From assembly GCF_034931365.1 (NCBI RefSeq), contig NZ_JAYGII010000008.1, forward strand, positions 28,841 through 92,840: 64,000 bases of DNA, read 5' to 3'. The translations under genes were made by a program, and so were the position numbers. The DNA is from Natronospira elongata. GTDB taxonomy: Bacteria > Pseudomonadota > Gammaproteobacteria > Natronospirales > Natronospiraceae. Positions 16,090 to 24,810 of this stretch are shown here, in pieces. The number at the start of each line of letters is the position of its first letter. The stretch's first letter is position 1. The notes under the pieces were generated by a model that saw only the letters and a list, made by a program, of their open reading frames with translations, did not search any database and was not told where the DNA came from.

Positions 16090-17913
16090 TCACTCCAGCC
16101 GAAATTCGTCGTAGATCCGTTGGGCCAGGGCCCGGCTGATACCCTTGACTGCCGCCAGATCCTCCACCCCGGCCTGGCGAATCCCCTGTAGGCCACCAAA
16201 AGCCTTGAGCAACTGCTGGCGGCGTTTTGGACCCAGTCCGGGGATGGCTTCCAGCGGTGAGCTGCGACGGCTCCGGGAGCGCCGATGCCGGTGCCCGGCA
16301 ATGGCGAATCGATGGGCTTCGTCGCGGATGCGCTGGATCAGCTTCAGAGCCGGTGAATCTGGCGGGAGTATAAGCGGAGCCTTACGGCCGGACAAGAACA
16401 GCTGTTCCTGCCCGGCCCGCCGATCCTGCCCCTTGGCTACCCCGAGAAGGGTCACCCCATCCACCTGCAGATCTTCCATTACCCGCTCCGCAACCGACAA
16501 CTGCCCTCGCCCACCATCAATCAGCAACAGATCAGGCAGCCGCCCCTCGCCCTTCTGCAACCGGGTGTAACGTCGCTCCAGCGCCTCGCCCATGGCGGCG
16601 TAGTCATCACCCCCGGTCTCACCGCGCATGTTGAAACGACGGTAATCCTGGCTGGCCGGTGCGCCCTCTTCAAAGACCACACAGCTGGCCACGGTGGATT
16701 CACCACTGGTGTGGCTGATATCAAAGCATTCCATCCGCCGTGGCGGCTCCTCCAGACCGAGGGCCTCGGCAAGGGCGTCCAGGGCCTGGCGCGCATGGCG
16801 GTCCGTGGCCAGGCGACTGGCAACGGCCTGGCTGGCATTTTCCGCTGCCATTTTCAGCCACCGGGCCCGATCACCGCGTACCCGATGCCGAATGCCAATC
16901 TTGTGTCCGGCCTTTTCGCTCAGTGTCGCTTCCAGAACCGCCGCGTCGGGAACAGCATGGGCGGTAATGATTTCCCGGGGAGCATCCCGGTCCAGATAGT
17001 ATTGCGGCAGAAAGGCCGCGAGCACCTCGCGCTCTTCATGGTCCATGGACACCCGGGGAAAGAAGGTCTTGCTACCGAGGTTCCGACCGCCGCGAATATA
17101 GATGATGGCGACACAGAAGATATCGCCATGGCGGGCAACCGCAAGCACGTCGAAATCCCCCTGATCGCCGGTCACATACTGGCGTGCCTGGGCTTGTCTC
17201 AGCCTTGCCACCTGGTCTCGCAACTCCGCTGCTTTCTCGAAGGCCAAGGCCTCGGAGGCCGTTTCCATGCGGGCAATCAGGCGGTCAATGACGTCCTGAT
17301 TGCGCCCTTCCAGGAAGAGCATGGCGTTTTCCACGTCGCGGGCGTATTCCTCCGCCGAAATATAGGCCACACACGGCGCCGTGCAGCGGTTGATCTGATA
17401 CTGCAGACAGGGACGCGATCGGTTACGGAAAAAACTGTCGGTGCAGGGACGGAGCTTGAACAGCTTCTGCAATTCACTGATCGCGGCCCTCGCCGATGCC
17501 ACGCTGGGATAGGGCCCAAAGAAACGTCCTTTCTCCCGGCGAGTGCCACGATAAAAGCTCAGCCGAGGATACGTGTGACCGGAGAGATGGATATAGGGAT
17601 AGCTTTTGTCGTCCCGCATGAGCACGTTGTAGCGGGGACGATGGGCCTTGATGAGATTATTCTCCAGGATCAGGGCTTCGGTTTCGGTGTGAGTCACCGT
17701 CACCTCTACCCGCTCCACCTGGACCATCAGGGCACGGGTCTTGGGGCTGTCATGATTCTTGCGAAAATAACTGGCCACCCGCCGCTTGAGATTGCGGGCC
17801 TTGCCGACGTAGAGAATATCCCCCTGGGCAGACAACATGCGATACACCCCGGGTCCTGTTGTCAGGCTCCCGAGGAAGGCCTTGTGATCAAATTCCCCGG
17901 CTTCTTCACTCAT
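16090..17913 (-). CDS. uvrC: Excinuclease ABC subunit C
   Basis: The nuclease that makes both incisions in nucleotide excision repair, working with UvrAB in the cytoplasm (607 aa). It has the GIY-YIG domain (PGVYRML, ILYVGKARNLKRR) at residues 15-95, the cysteine cluster CLQYQINRCTAPC, and a UVR motif near residue 205. The RNase H-like C-terminal nuclease (CFDISHTSGE, LLLIDGGRGQL, DEAHRFAI) and the terminal helix-hairpin-helix pair (LEAIPGLGPKRRQQLL) follow. Four bases separate it from the upstream UDG gene, so the two repair genes are co-transcribed. Confidence 0.97.
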   Translation of the reverse strand: MSEEAGEFDHKAFLGSLTTGPGVYRMLSAQGDILYVGKARNLKRRVASYFRKNHDSPKTRALMVQVERVEVTVTHTETEALILENNLIKAHRPRYNVLMRDDKSYPYIHLSGHTYPRLSFYRGTRREKGRFFGPYPSVASARAAISELQKLFKLRPCTDSFFRNRSRPCLQYQINRCTAPCVAYISAEEYARDVENAMLFLEGRNQDVIDRLIARMETASEALAFEKAAELRDQVARLRQAQARQYVTGDQGDFDVLAVARHGDIFCVAIIYIRGGRNLGSKTFFPRVSMDHEEREVLAAFLPQYYLDRDAPREIITAHAVPDAAVLEATLSEKAGHKIGIRHRVRGDRARWLKMAAENASQAVASRLATDRHARQALDALAEALGLEEPPRRMECFDISHTSGESTVASCVVFEEGAPASQDYRRFNMRGETGGDDYAAMGEALERRYTRLQKGEGRLPDLLLIDGGRGQLSVAERVMEDLQVDGVTLLGVAKGQDRRAGQEQLFLSGRKAPLILPPDSPALKLIQRIRDEAHRFAIAGHRHRRSRSRRSSPLEAIPGLGPKRRQQLLKAFGGLQGIRQAGVEDLAAVKGISRALAQRIYDEFRLE

Positions 17914-17917
17914 TGAT

Positions 17918-18571
17918 TCAGGGCAATAGATCTCGGGCTCTCGCCACGACTTGCTGGAACATTTTCTCTGTCAGGCGTCGGGTCTGGGTGTTGTAGCGGG
18001 AGCAATGATAGGAGTCCACCAGGCAAAGGGAATCATCCAGGCGATGCTCGGCCGCATGGGCGAAGGGGTAATCCTTTTGACGGCACCCTAGAACCCGCAG
18101 CACCGCTTCATGGGCGATCCGGCCCAGCGCCAGGACCACCCCCGGCCGCGGCAGTTCATCCAGCTCATGTCGCAGATACCCTGCACACTGCTTGATCTCA
18201 CTGGCCACCGGCTTGTTCTCCGGTGGCAGACATTTGACGGCATTGGTAATGCGGCAGTGCTTCAAGCGCAGACCGTCATTGGCATGTTCGGACACCGCCT
18301 TATTGGACAGTCCCAGATCATGGAGCGTCTGATAGAGGAGAATTCCGGCGAAATCCCCGGTAAAGGGCCGGCCAGTGGCGTTTGCCCCATGCATGCCAGG
18401 CGCCAGACCGACGATCAGCAAGCGGGCGTTGCTGTCACCGAAGGGCGCGACCGGTGCGGCATGGTAGGAGGGGTATTCCTCGGCAACACCGTCCAGAAAG
18501 CTGCGAAGTCGCGGGCAGGCACGACAGTCAGGCCGGAAGGCCCGGGGACGAATGTTGTTCTGCCTGCCCAT
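17918..18571 (-). CDS. Uracil-DNA glycosylase, family 5-like (iron-sulphur type)
   Basis: A 217-residue member of the Fe-S uracil-DNA glycosylase superfamily, which removes uracil and other deaminated bases from DNA. Motif 1 reads GLAPGMHGANATGRPFTGD, the family 5 (UDGb) form rather than the E-G-P-G form of family 4. Motif 2 appears as DSYHCSRYNTQT, a variant of H-P-S. Four cysteines fit a 4Fe-4S site: two in CRACP near residue 16, the others in AVKCLPPENKP and KQCAGY. The start overlaps the stop of the response regulator (TGATG), and uvrC follows after four bases. Confidence 0.85.
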   Translation of the reverse strand: MGRQNNIRPRAFRPDCRACPRLRSFLDGVAEEYPSYHAAPVAPFGDSNARLLIVGLAPGMHGANATGRPFTGDFAGILLYQTLHDLGLSNKAVSEHANDGLRLKHCRITNAVKCLPPENKPVASEIKQCAGYLRHELDELPRPGVVLALGRIAHEAVLRVLGCRQKDYPFAHAAEHRLDDSLCLVDSYHCSRYNTQTRRLTEKMFQQVVARARDLLP

Positions 18572-19242
18572 CAGGCCTTGCCGGGCTCGTCGGCATCCAT
18601 GGGCCCCTCTTCCAGCAACCCGTGTCGGATGGCGAATCGAGCCAGGCCCACATCATTCTCAACATCGAGTTTCTGGAATAGACGATGCCGGTAGGTACTC
18701 ACCGTCTTGGGACTGAGAAAGAGCTTGTCGGAAATGGACTGGACGCTGTGGCCCTGAATGATCATCAGCATGACCTGCAACTCCCGCTGGGAGAGCTGAT
18801 CCAGCGGTGTGTCCTTGCCGCCGGACAACAGACTGTCCGCCAGCTTGCGGGCAATCTCTGCGGCGAGATAACGCTCACCGGCATGTACCCGACGGACGGC
18901 AGTGACGATCTCGTCCCCGGAGCAATCCTTGGTCAGATAACCCTGAGCGCCCGCTTCCATGAGTCGGGAGGGATAAGGATCGCTGGCATGCACGGACACC
19001 ACAATGACCTTGGTCTCCGGCGCCACTGCCGCAATCTTCCGAGTCGCCTCCATGCCACCAATGCCGGGCATATTCACATCCATCAGGACCACATCCGGCT
19101 TCTCGCTGCGGGCCATGTCCACGGCGTCCTCGCCCGAGGACGCCTCGGCCAGAACCTCAATGCCGGTGGACTCATCCAGGATGTGGCGGATACCGGTACG
19201 AACCAGCGCATGGTCATCCACCAGTAGCACACGGATTGACAT
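18571..19242 (-). CDS. uvrY: UvrY/GacA-type response regulator
   Basis: A NarL/FixJ-family two-component regulator (223 aa). The receiver domain has the acidic pair in VLLVDDHALVR, the phospho-acceptor Asp in VVLMDVNMPG and the Lys in GYLTKDCSG. A LuxR-type helix-turn-helix follows (LSQRELQVMLMII through LFLSPKTVSTYRHRLFQKL). Sequence and position upstream of uvrC match UvrY/GacA/SirA, partner of BarA/GacS, which controls small RNAs of the Csr/Rsm system. The kinase is not in the window. The start at 19242 has AGGGGA at seven bases; the longer frame to 19314 has none. Confidence 0.92.
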   Translation of the reverse strand: MSIRVLLVDDHALVRTGIRHILDESTGIEVLAEASSGEDAVDMARSEKPDVVLMDVNMPGIGGMEATRKIAAVAPETKVIVVSVHASDPYPSRLMEAGAQGYLTKDCSGDEIVTAVRRVHAGERYLAAEIARKLADSLLSGGKDTPLDQLSQRELQVMLMIIQGHSVQSISDKLFLSPKTVSTYRHRLFQKLDVENDVGLARFAIRHGLLEEGPMDADEPGKA

Positions 19243-19374
19243 GACTTCGTCCCCTAAGGTCAATTCCATGGCGATGGAGCAATTCGGGCCTCCACCGCCG
19301 CTGCTGGCATCCACTGCCGATCCCAGAATGCCGCCTCCCCTGCGTCATCATCCTGTTCTATTCAGAACTAGCGC

Positions 19375-20706
19375 TTACTTCATGTTCTTGATGACCGCCT
19401 CACCAAAACCCGAGCAACCCACGAGAGTCGCCCCGGGGATCAGCTCCTGCACCGCTTCTTCCACATTGCGGCGGCTGGCCAAATCCCGCTTGGGTCTGCG
19501 AATCGCCTCTCGAAGCCTGGCCAGATCATAGGTCATGGTCTTACTCGAAATGGTGTCCCGCATGCCGTTCAGGATCTTGTCCGCAGCCTCGGTCCAGCCC
19601 ATGTAGCGGAGCATCATTTCGGCTGACAGGATGATCGATCCAGGATTGACCCGGTCCTTGCCGGCAAAGCCCGGTGCCGTGCCATGGGTCGCCTCGAACA
19701 CGGCCACGCCATCACCCACATTGCCGCCAGGTGCAATGCCGATCCCGCCAACCTGTGCCGCCAGGGCATCGGAAATATAGTCCCCATTGAGATTAAGCGT
19801 GGCGATGACATCATAATCTTCCGGACGCAGAAGAATCTGCTGCAGGAAATTATCCGCGATCACATCCTTGACCACGATCTTCTCGCCATTCCTGGGGTTG
19901 GTGAACTGACACCAGGGACCCCCGTCAATCAGCTCGGCCCCGAATTCTTCCTGGGCCACCTTGTAACCCCAGTCACAGAAGGCTCCTTCCGTGTACTTCA
20001 TGATGTTGCCCTTGTGCACCAGCGTGACCGAGACCCGGTCATGCTCGATGGCGTAATTCAGGGCCTTGCGCACCAGGCGCTGGGATCCCTCCCGGGAAAC
20101 GGGTTTGATACCGATGCCGGAACTGGACGGAAAGCGGATATTGGTGACATGCATCTCGCGGGTGAGAAAATCAATCACCCGGCGAACCTCGTCGCTGCCG
20201 GCGGGCCATTCAATCCCCGCATAGATATCCTCGGTGTTCTCCCGAAAGACCACCATGTCGGTCAACTCGGAAGTCTTGATGGGGGTGGACACCGGAGGGA
20301 AATACTGGATCGGCCGGACGCAGGCATAGAGGTCCAGAAACTGACGAATAGCGACGTTCAGAGAGCGGATACCGCCGCCAATGGGCGTTCCCAGCGGCCC
20401 CTTGATGGAAACCACGAAATCCTTGAGGGCATGGAGGGTGTCTTCCGGCAGGTTCTGCCCCTCGCCGTACTTTTCCAGGGCCTTTTCACCGGCAAAGACT
20501 TCCATCCAGTGGATGCGGCGCCTGTCCCCGTACGCCTTTTCCACGGCGGCATCCACAACGTTTTTCATGACCGGCGTGACATCGATGCCGATCCCGTCAC
20601 CCTCGATAAAGGGGATGATGGGATGATCCGGCACCTCGATGCTGTTATCGGTATTGACCCGAATTCTCTCGCCCTGTTCGGGCACGTCAATCTTGTCAAA
20701 CTTCAT
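19375..20706 (-). CDS. icd: NADP-dependent isocitrate dehydrogenase with a C-terminal insertion
   Basis: Converts isocitrate to 2-oxoglutarate in the TCA cycle (443 aa). The substrate-binding block GGGIRSLNVAIRQFLDLYACVRP includes the Ser that IDH kinase/phosphatase modifies in E. coli. The catalytic Tyr (RENTEDIYAGIEW), the Lys (HKGNIMKYTEG) and the metal Asp residues are present. It is about 27 residues longer than E. coli Icd (416). The extra residues, rich in Arg and Glu, lie between TYDLARL and CSGFGEAVIKNM. It is encoded next to the glyoxylate shunt genes, which compete with it for isocitrate. Confidence 0.95.
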   Translation of the reverse strand: MKFDKIDVPEQGERIRVNTDNSIEVPDHPIIPFIEGDGIGIDVTPVMKNVVDAAVEKAYGDRRRIHWMEVFAGEKALEKYGEGQNLPEDTLHALKDFVVSIKGPLGTPIGGGIRSLNVAIRQFLDLYACVRPIQYFPPVSTPIKTSELTDMVVFRENTEDIYAGIEWPAGSDEVRRVIDFLTREMHVTNIRFPSSSGIGIKPVSREGSQRLVRKALNYAIEHDRVSVTLVHKGNIMKYTEGAFCDWGYKVAQEEFGAELIDGGPWCQFTNPRNGEKIVVKDVIADNFLQQILLRPEDYDVIATLNLNGDYISDALAAQVGGIGIAPGGNVGDGVAVFEATHGTAPGFAGKDRVNPGSIILSAEMMLRYMGWTEAADKILNGMRDTISSKTMTYDLARLREAIRRPKRDLASRRNVEEAVQELIPGATLVGCSGFGEAVIKNMK

Positions 20707-20790
20707 GGGGGCCCTCGCGTGCTCTGTCGGCGTCCTATCCTAGCACAGCGGCTCTATGACTGGGGCTCCCCGAAGCCCCGGCTCCCAGTC

Positions 20791-20821
20791 AAAAAAACGG
20801 GGCGGCGCCGAGCCGACCCGT
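20791..20821 (-). terminator. Rho-independent terminator after aceA
   Basis: On the minus strand ACGGG and CCCGT plus an inner CGGC/GCCG stem enclose a five-base loop and are followed by seven T. It begins about 25 bases after the aceA stop, and separates aceBA from icd. Confidence 0.85.
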
Positions 20822-20844
20822 CATTTCTGCTCCCGGTCCGAATA

Positions 20845-22158
20845 TCAGGAAGCCACCTTGGTAGTTTGGGGCTTTTTATCCTCAAACTGCTCGTCTTCAG
20901 TGGAACCGCTGAGGGCGGTAATGGAGGATTTGCCACCGGCAATGGCCTGGCTCAGGGCGTCGAAGTAGCCGGTCCCCACCTCCCGCTGATGGCGAGTGGC
21001 GGTGTAGCCATCCTGTTCGGCGGCAAACTCATCTTCCTGCAGCTCCACATAGGCGGACATCTGCCGGTCCCGGTAGCCCTTGGCCAGCTGGAACATGCTG
21101 TGGCTGAGGGCATGGAAGCCGGCCAGGGTGATGAACTGGAACTTGTAGCCCATGGCCGCCAGTTCCTTCTGGAAGCGGGCGATGGTGTCATCGTCCAGAT
21201 GCTTGCGCCAGTTGAAGGAAGGCGAGCAGTTGTAGGCCAGCATCTTGCCGGGATACTTGGCATGAATGGCCTCGGCGAAGCGGCGGGCCTCATCCAGGTC
21301 CGGGTGGGCCGTTTCGCACCACAGCAGATCCGCATGGGGCGCATAGGCCAGCCCGCGGGCAATGGCCTGATCGATCCCGGCGCGAACTTCGTGAAAGCCC
21401 TCGACCGTCCGCTTGCCGGTACAGAATGGCTGATCCCGTTCGTCCAGGTCGGAAGTCAGCAGACCGGCGGCGTTGGCGTCGGTACGGGCGATGATCAATG
21501 TGGGCACGCCCAGGGTGTCCGCGGCCAGGCGCGCCGCCGACAGCTTCTGGACCGCTTCCTGGGTGGGGACCAGCACCTTGCCACCCATGTGGCCGCACTT
21601 CTTGGCCGAGGCCAGTTGGTCTTCAAAATGAACGCCGGCGGCGCCTGCCTCGATCATGTGCTTCATCAGCTCGTAGGCGTTGAGCACGCCACCAAAGCCT
21701 GCCTCGGCATCGGCCACGATGGGGGCATAGACGTCCTGATCATGCCGCCCTTCCATGCAGTTGATCTGATCCAGGCGCTGGAAGGCGCTGTTGATCCGAC
21801 GCACCAGGTTGGGAACGCTGTCCACCGGATACAGAGACTGGTCCGGATACATCTGGCCAGCGGTATTGGCGTCCGCCGCAACCTGCCAGCCCGAGCAATA
21901 GATCGCCTTGAGGCCCGCCTTGACCTGTTGCATGGCCTGATTACCCGTCTGGGCCCCCAGGGCATTGACGAAATCCTCTTCCTTTAGGAGTTTCCACAGC
22001 TTTTCAGCCCCGCGACGGGCAAGGGTGTGCTCAATGGCCACATTGCCCCGCAGGCGGACCACCTCCTCCGGGCTGTAATCACGGACCACGCCTTCCCAGC
22101 GTGGATTGCTCTTCCAGTCCTGCTGGAGTTGATTGGCGTTGGGTCGTTGATCAGTCAT
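20845..22158 (-). CDS. aceA: Isocitrate lyase
   Basis: First enzyme of the glyoxylate shunt, splitting isocitrate into glyoxylate and succinate (437 aa). It contains the active-site loop KKCGHM with the catalytic Cys, preceded by GVHFEDQLAS, plus the conserved CSPSFNW and TLAGFHALS segments. Length and motifs match the E. coli-type enzyme, with a short acidic-basic C-terminal extension. It is 12 bases downstream of aceB in the same operon. GGGGG precedes the ATG by five bases. Confidence 0.97.
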   Translation of the reverse strand: MTDQRPNANQLQQDWKSNPRWEGVVRDYSPEEVVRLRGNVAIEHTLARRGAEKLWKLLKEEDFVNALGAQTGNQAMQQVKAGLKAIYCSGWQVAADANTAGQMYPDQSLYPVDSVPNLVRRINSAFQRLDQINCMEGRHDQDVYAPIVADAEAGFGGVLNAYELMKHMIEAGAAGVHFEDQLASAKKCGHMGGKVLVPTQEAVQKLSAARLAADTLGVPTLIIARTDANAAGLLTSDLDERDQPFCTGKRTVEGFHEVRAGIDQAIARGLAYAPHADLLWCETAHPDLDEARRFAEAIHAKYPGKMLAYNCSPSFNWRKHLDDDTIARFQKELAAMGYKFQFITLAGFHALSHSMFQLAKGYRDRQMSAYVELQEDEFAAEQDGYTATRHQREVGTGYFDALSQAIAGGKSSITALSGSTEDEQFEDKKPQTTKVAS

Positions 22159-22170
22159 GGATACCCCCTG

Positions 22171-23781
22171 TCAGGCGATGACGTCGTAGGCGTGCAAGGT
22201 CAGAAAATCGGCGAATTCCGGGCTTTCGGACAGTTGTCGGAACAATCTCGCCGCGTCTTCACAATGGCCTGTTTCCAGGCCCTTCTTTTCCGCCACCTTG
22301 AGCAGGCCTTCAAGGCTCTCCTCAAGGTGACTGGAAAACAGCTCCGGGGTGATCTGGCGACCGTCGTCCAGGACACCCCCGGGATGATGAATCCACTGCC
22401 ACAGCTGGGAACGGGCAATCTCGGCGGTGGCCGCGTCCTCCATCAGGTTGCGGATGGGTACACAGCCCCGGCCGGCCAGCCAGGCGGCGGTATATTCAAG
22501 CCCTACATCAATATTGCCCCGCAGACCCTGCTCCGAAATGCTTCCCTCCGGATGGGCCAGCAGGGTTTCACGATCGACTGACAGTGCCGGATCACGGTAA
22601 TGAAGCTGATTGGGCCGATCACCCAGGGCTTGATCGAAGATTCCCAGCGCCACCGGGATCAGGCCGGGATGGGCCACCCAGGTGCCATCATGGCCGTCTC
22701 CGGCTTCGCGTTCCTTGTCCGCGCGAACCTTCTCGAAGGCGGCTTCATTGGCCTGGCTGTCGTCCTTCACCGGGATCTGGGCCGCCATGCCCCCCATGGC
22801 CAGGGCACCGCGGCGGTGGCAGGTGTCGATCAACAGCTTCGAATAGGCACGCAGGAAGGGAACCGTCATGCCCACCTGCTCCCGGTCCGGCAGGACCCGG
22901 TCCGGATGGGCATGAAAGACCTTGATGTAACTGAAGATGTAATCCCAGCGGCCACAATTGAGACCGACGATGTGTTCCCGCATGGCGTGCAGGATTTCGT
23001 CCATCTGAAAGACCGCCGGCAGGGTTTCAATCAGAACCGTGGCCTTGATCGTCCCCCGCGCCAGTCCCAGACGGGATTCCGCCCAGGCGAAGATCTCGGA
23101 CCACAGCGCCGCTTCCTGCCAGTGCTCCAGCTTGGGGATGTAGAACCAGGGGCCGGAGCCGCGCTTCAGCAGCTCATGGGCGTTATGGAAGCAATGCAGG
23201 CCGAAATCCAGCAAGGCACCCGGGAGAGGCGCCCCATCCAGATACAAATGCTTCTCCGGCAGATGCAGGCCGCGGACCCGAACGATCAATTCGGCACTGT
23301 CTTCGCGCAAGCGGTAGGCCTTGCCCCGCTCGTCCTCAAAATCGATCTGACGGCGGACCGCGTCATGGATATTGATCTGGCCGTGGATCATGTTCGACCA
23401 GGTGGGACTGGAGGCATCCTCGAAATCGGCCATGAACACCCGCGCCCCCGAATTCAGGCCGTTGATGATCATCTTTCGGTCCACTGGGCCGGTGATCTCA
23501 ACCCGCCGGTCTTGCAGAACCGGGGGAATCTCGGCGATGGTCCAGTCCTGCTCCCGAATCGCACGGGTCTCGGGCAGAAAATCGGGCGCAGCCCCGCGAT
23601 CAAATCTCGCCTGCCGGGCCTGTCTGGCTTCCAGCAGGGTCCAGATCCGGGGCCCGAAGCGCAGGCCAAGGTCCGCCACGAAGGCAAGGGCCTCCTCGCT
23701 GAGGATGTGGTCGCTGCCCGCAGGGGGATCGGCCTTGAATTCAAGAGCCGGAGCGGTACTCGGCGCGTCTGCGATGGACAT
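22171..23781 (-). CDS. aceB: Malate synthase A
   Basis: Condenses glyoxylate with acetyl-CoA to malate (536 aa). It shares long blocks with E. coli AceB, including DRRVEITGPVDRKM, VFMADFEDASSPTW, RVRGLHLPEKH, LIETLPAVFQMDEILHA, GLNCGRWDYIFSYIK and GCVPIRNLMEDAATAEI. The catalytic Arg and the metal Glu/Asp of the TIM barrel lie in these. AGGAGG nine bases before ATG 23781 fixes the start; the frame is open to 23844. It is first in the aceB-aceA operon and divergent from a LysR regulator, its likely controller. Confidence 0.97.
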   Translation of the reverse strand: MSIADAPSTAPALEFKADPPAGSDHILSEEALAFVADLGLRFGPRIWTLLEARQARQARFDRGAAPDFLPETRAIREQDWTIAEIPPVLQDRRVEITGPVDRKMIINGLNSGARVFMADFEDASSPTWSNMIHGQINIHDAVRRQIDFEDERGKAYRLREDSAELIVRVRGLHLPEKHLYLDGAPLPGALLDFGLHCFHNAHELLKRGSGPWFYIPKLEHWQEAALWSEIFAWAESRLGLARGTIKATVLIETLPAVFQMDEILHAMREHIVGLNCGRWDYIFSYIKVFHAHPDRVLPDREQVGMTVPFLRAYSKLLIDTCHRRGALAMGGMAAQIPVKDDSQANEAAFEKVRADKEREAGDGHDGTWVAHPGLIPVALGIFDQALGDRPNQLHYRDPALSVDRETLLAHPEGSISEQGLRGNIDVGLEYTAAWLAGRGCVPIRNLMEDAATAEIARSQLWQWIHHPGGVLDDGRQITPELFSSHLEESLEGLLKVAEKKGLETGHCEDAARLFRQLSESPEFADFLTLHAYDVIA

Positions 23782-23895
23782 GGCTGCAAGCCTCCTGTGA
23801 TCTGACTTGCAGGCACAATAAAACGGCTGTTTAATATCGAACAATGCAATTATGCTTATTTGAAGTATTGCTATTGCTTATGATGGAGCGCCCCC

Positions 23896-24810
23896 ATGAA
23901 ACCCCGCAGCCGCCAGAATCGCCTCTCCCAGCTCCGCGGCTTCTGCACCACCGCACAGCTGGGCAGCATCAGTGCCGCCGCCGACAAGCTGGAGCTGAGC
24001 CAGCCCTCCGTTTCCATGCAGATTCAGGCCCTGGAAAAAGAATTCGGGGTCATGCTGTTCGAACGAAGGGGCCCCAAGATCAAGCTCACCCCCGAGGGTG
24101 AAGGCCTGCTGGAAATCGCCCTGCCCCTGGTTGAGGGCATGGAGACGCTGCCGGAGACCTTCGCTGCTCGTTGTGGCAACCCGGCCCATGGCGAGCTGGA
24201 TATCGCCGCCGGTGAATCCACACTGCTCTATCTCCTGCCCCAGTTCGTGGAGCGCTTCGCCAATGACTACCCCGAGGTGCAATTCCGGCTGCACAATGTG
24301 ACTGGCCGGGATGGTCTCAACATGCTGAGGGCGGACGAAGTGGATTTCGCTGTCGGTTCCATGGTGGATGTCCCCGACGACATCTCCTATCGCCCGATCT
24401 TCACTTACGACCCCATGTTGATTGCCGCGCCGCAACACCCCCTGGCGGCCCGGGACGAGCTCAGTCTCGACGACATCAGTCAATACGGGCTGATCCTGCC
24501 TCCCCGACACCTAAGCACTTGGCGGATGGTCAAATCCGTCTTTGAGCAACATGAACTGGATTACGAAGTCCGCCTGGAAGCCGGCGGCTGGGAAGTGATC
24601 AAGAAATACGTTGAACTCAACCTTGGCATCTCCATCGTTACCGATATCTGCCTCGATGGTAGCGAGAATTTGCATGTCCGCCCCATGGGACGCTACTTCA
24701 AGAGCCGGACCTATGGCGTGGTGACACGACGAGGCAAGTTCCTGACGCCCCAGGCCAAGGCCTTCATTCGGCTGATGGACAAGAATTTCTTCGGAGGATC
24801 GAGAGTATGA
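23896..24810 (+). CDS. LysR-family transcriptional regulator divergent from aceBA
   Basis: A 304-residue LysR-type regulator. The N-terminal winged helix (about residues 8-70) reads LRGFCTTAQLGSISAAADK and LSQPSVSMQIQALEKEFG. The effector-binding domain (95-300) resembles the CysB/CbbR periplasmic-binding fold. GGAG precedes the ATG by seven bases. The 114-base gap to aceB is unusually AT-rich, as expected for a shared control region. LysR proteins usually regulate the divergent gene, so control of the glyoxylate shunt is the likeliest role; the ligand is unknown. Its stop overlaps the next gene by four bases. Confidence 0.88.
   Translation: MKPRSRQNRLSQLRGFCTTAQLGSISAAADKLELSQPSVSMQIQALEKEFGVMLFERRGPKIKLTPEGEGLLEIALPLVEGMETLPETFAARCGNPAHGELDIAAGESTLLYLLPQFVERFANDYPEVQFRLHNVTGRDGLNMLRADEVDFAVGSMVDVPDDISYRPIFTYDPMLIAAPQHPLAARDELSLDDISQYGLILPPRHLSTWRMVKSVFEQHELDYEVRLEAGGWEVIKKYVELNLGISIVTDICLDGSENLHVRPMGRYFKSRTYGVVTRRGKFLTPQAKAFIRLMDKNFFGGSRV

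Noticed and set aside
19684..21987. 767-codon plus-strand frame over icd and aceA
   Set aside because: It spans two unmistakable enzyme genes and their terminator on the opposite strand and has no recognisable domain.
22600..23805. 401-codon plus-strand frame inside aceB
   Set aside because: Antisense to a certain malate synthase; composition typical of codon-bias shadows.
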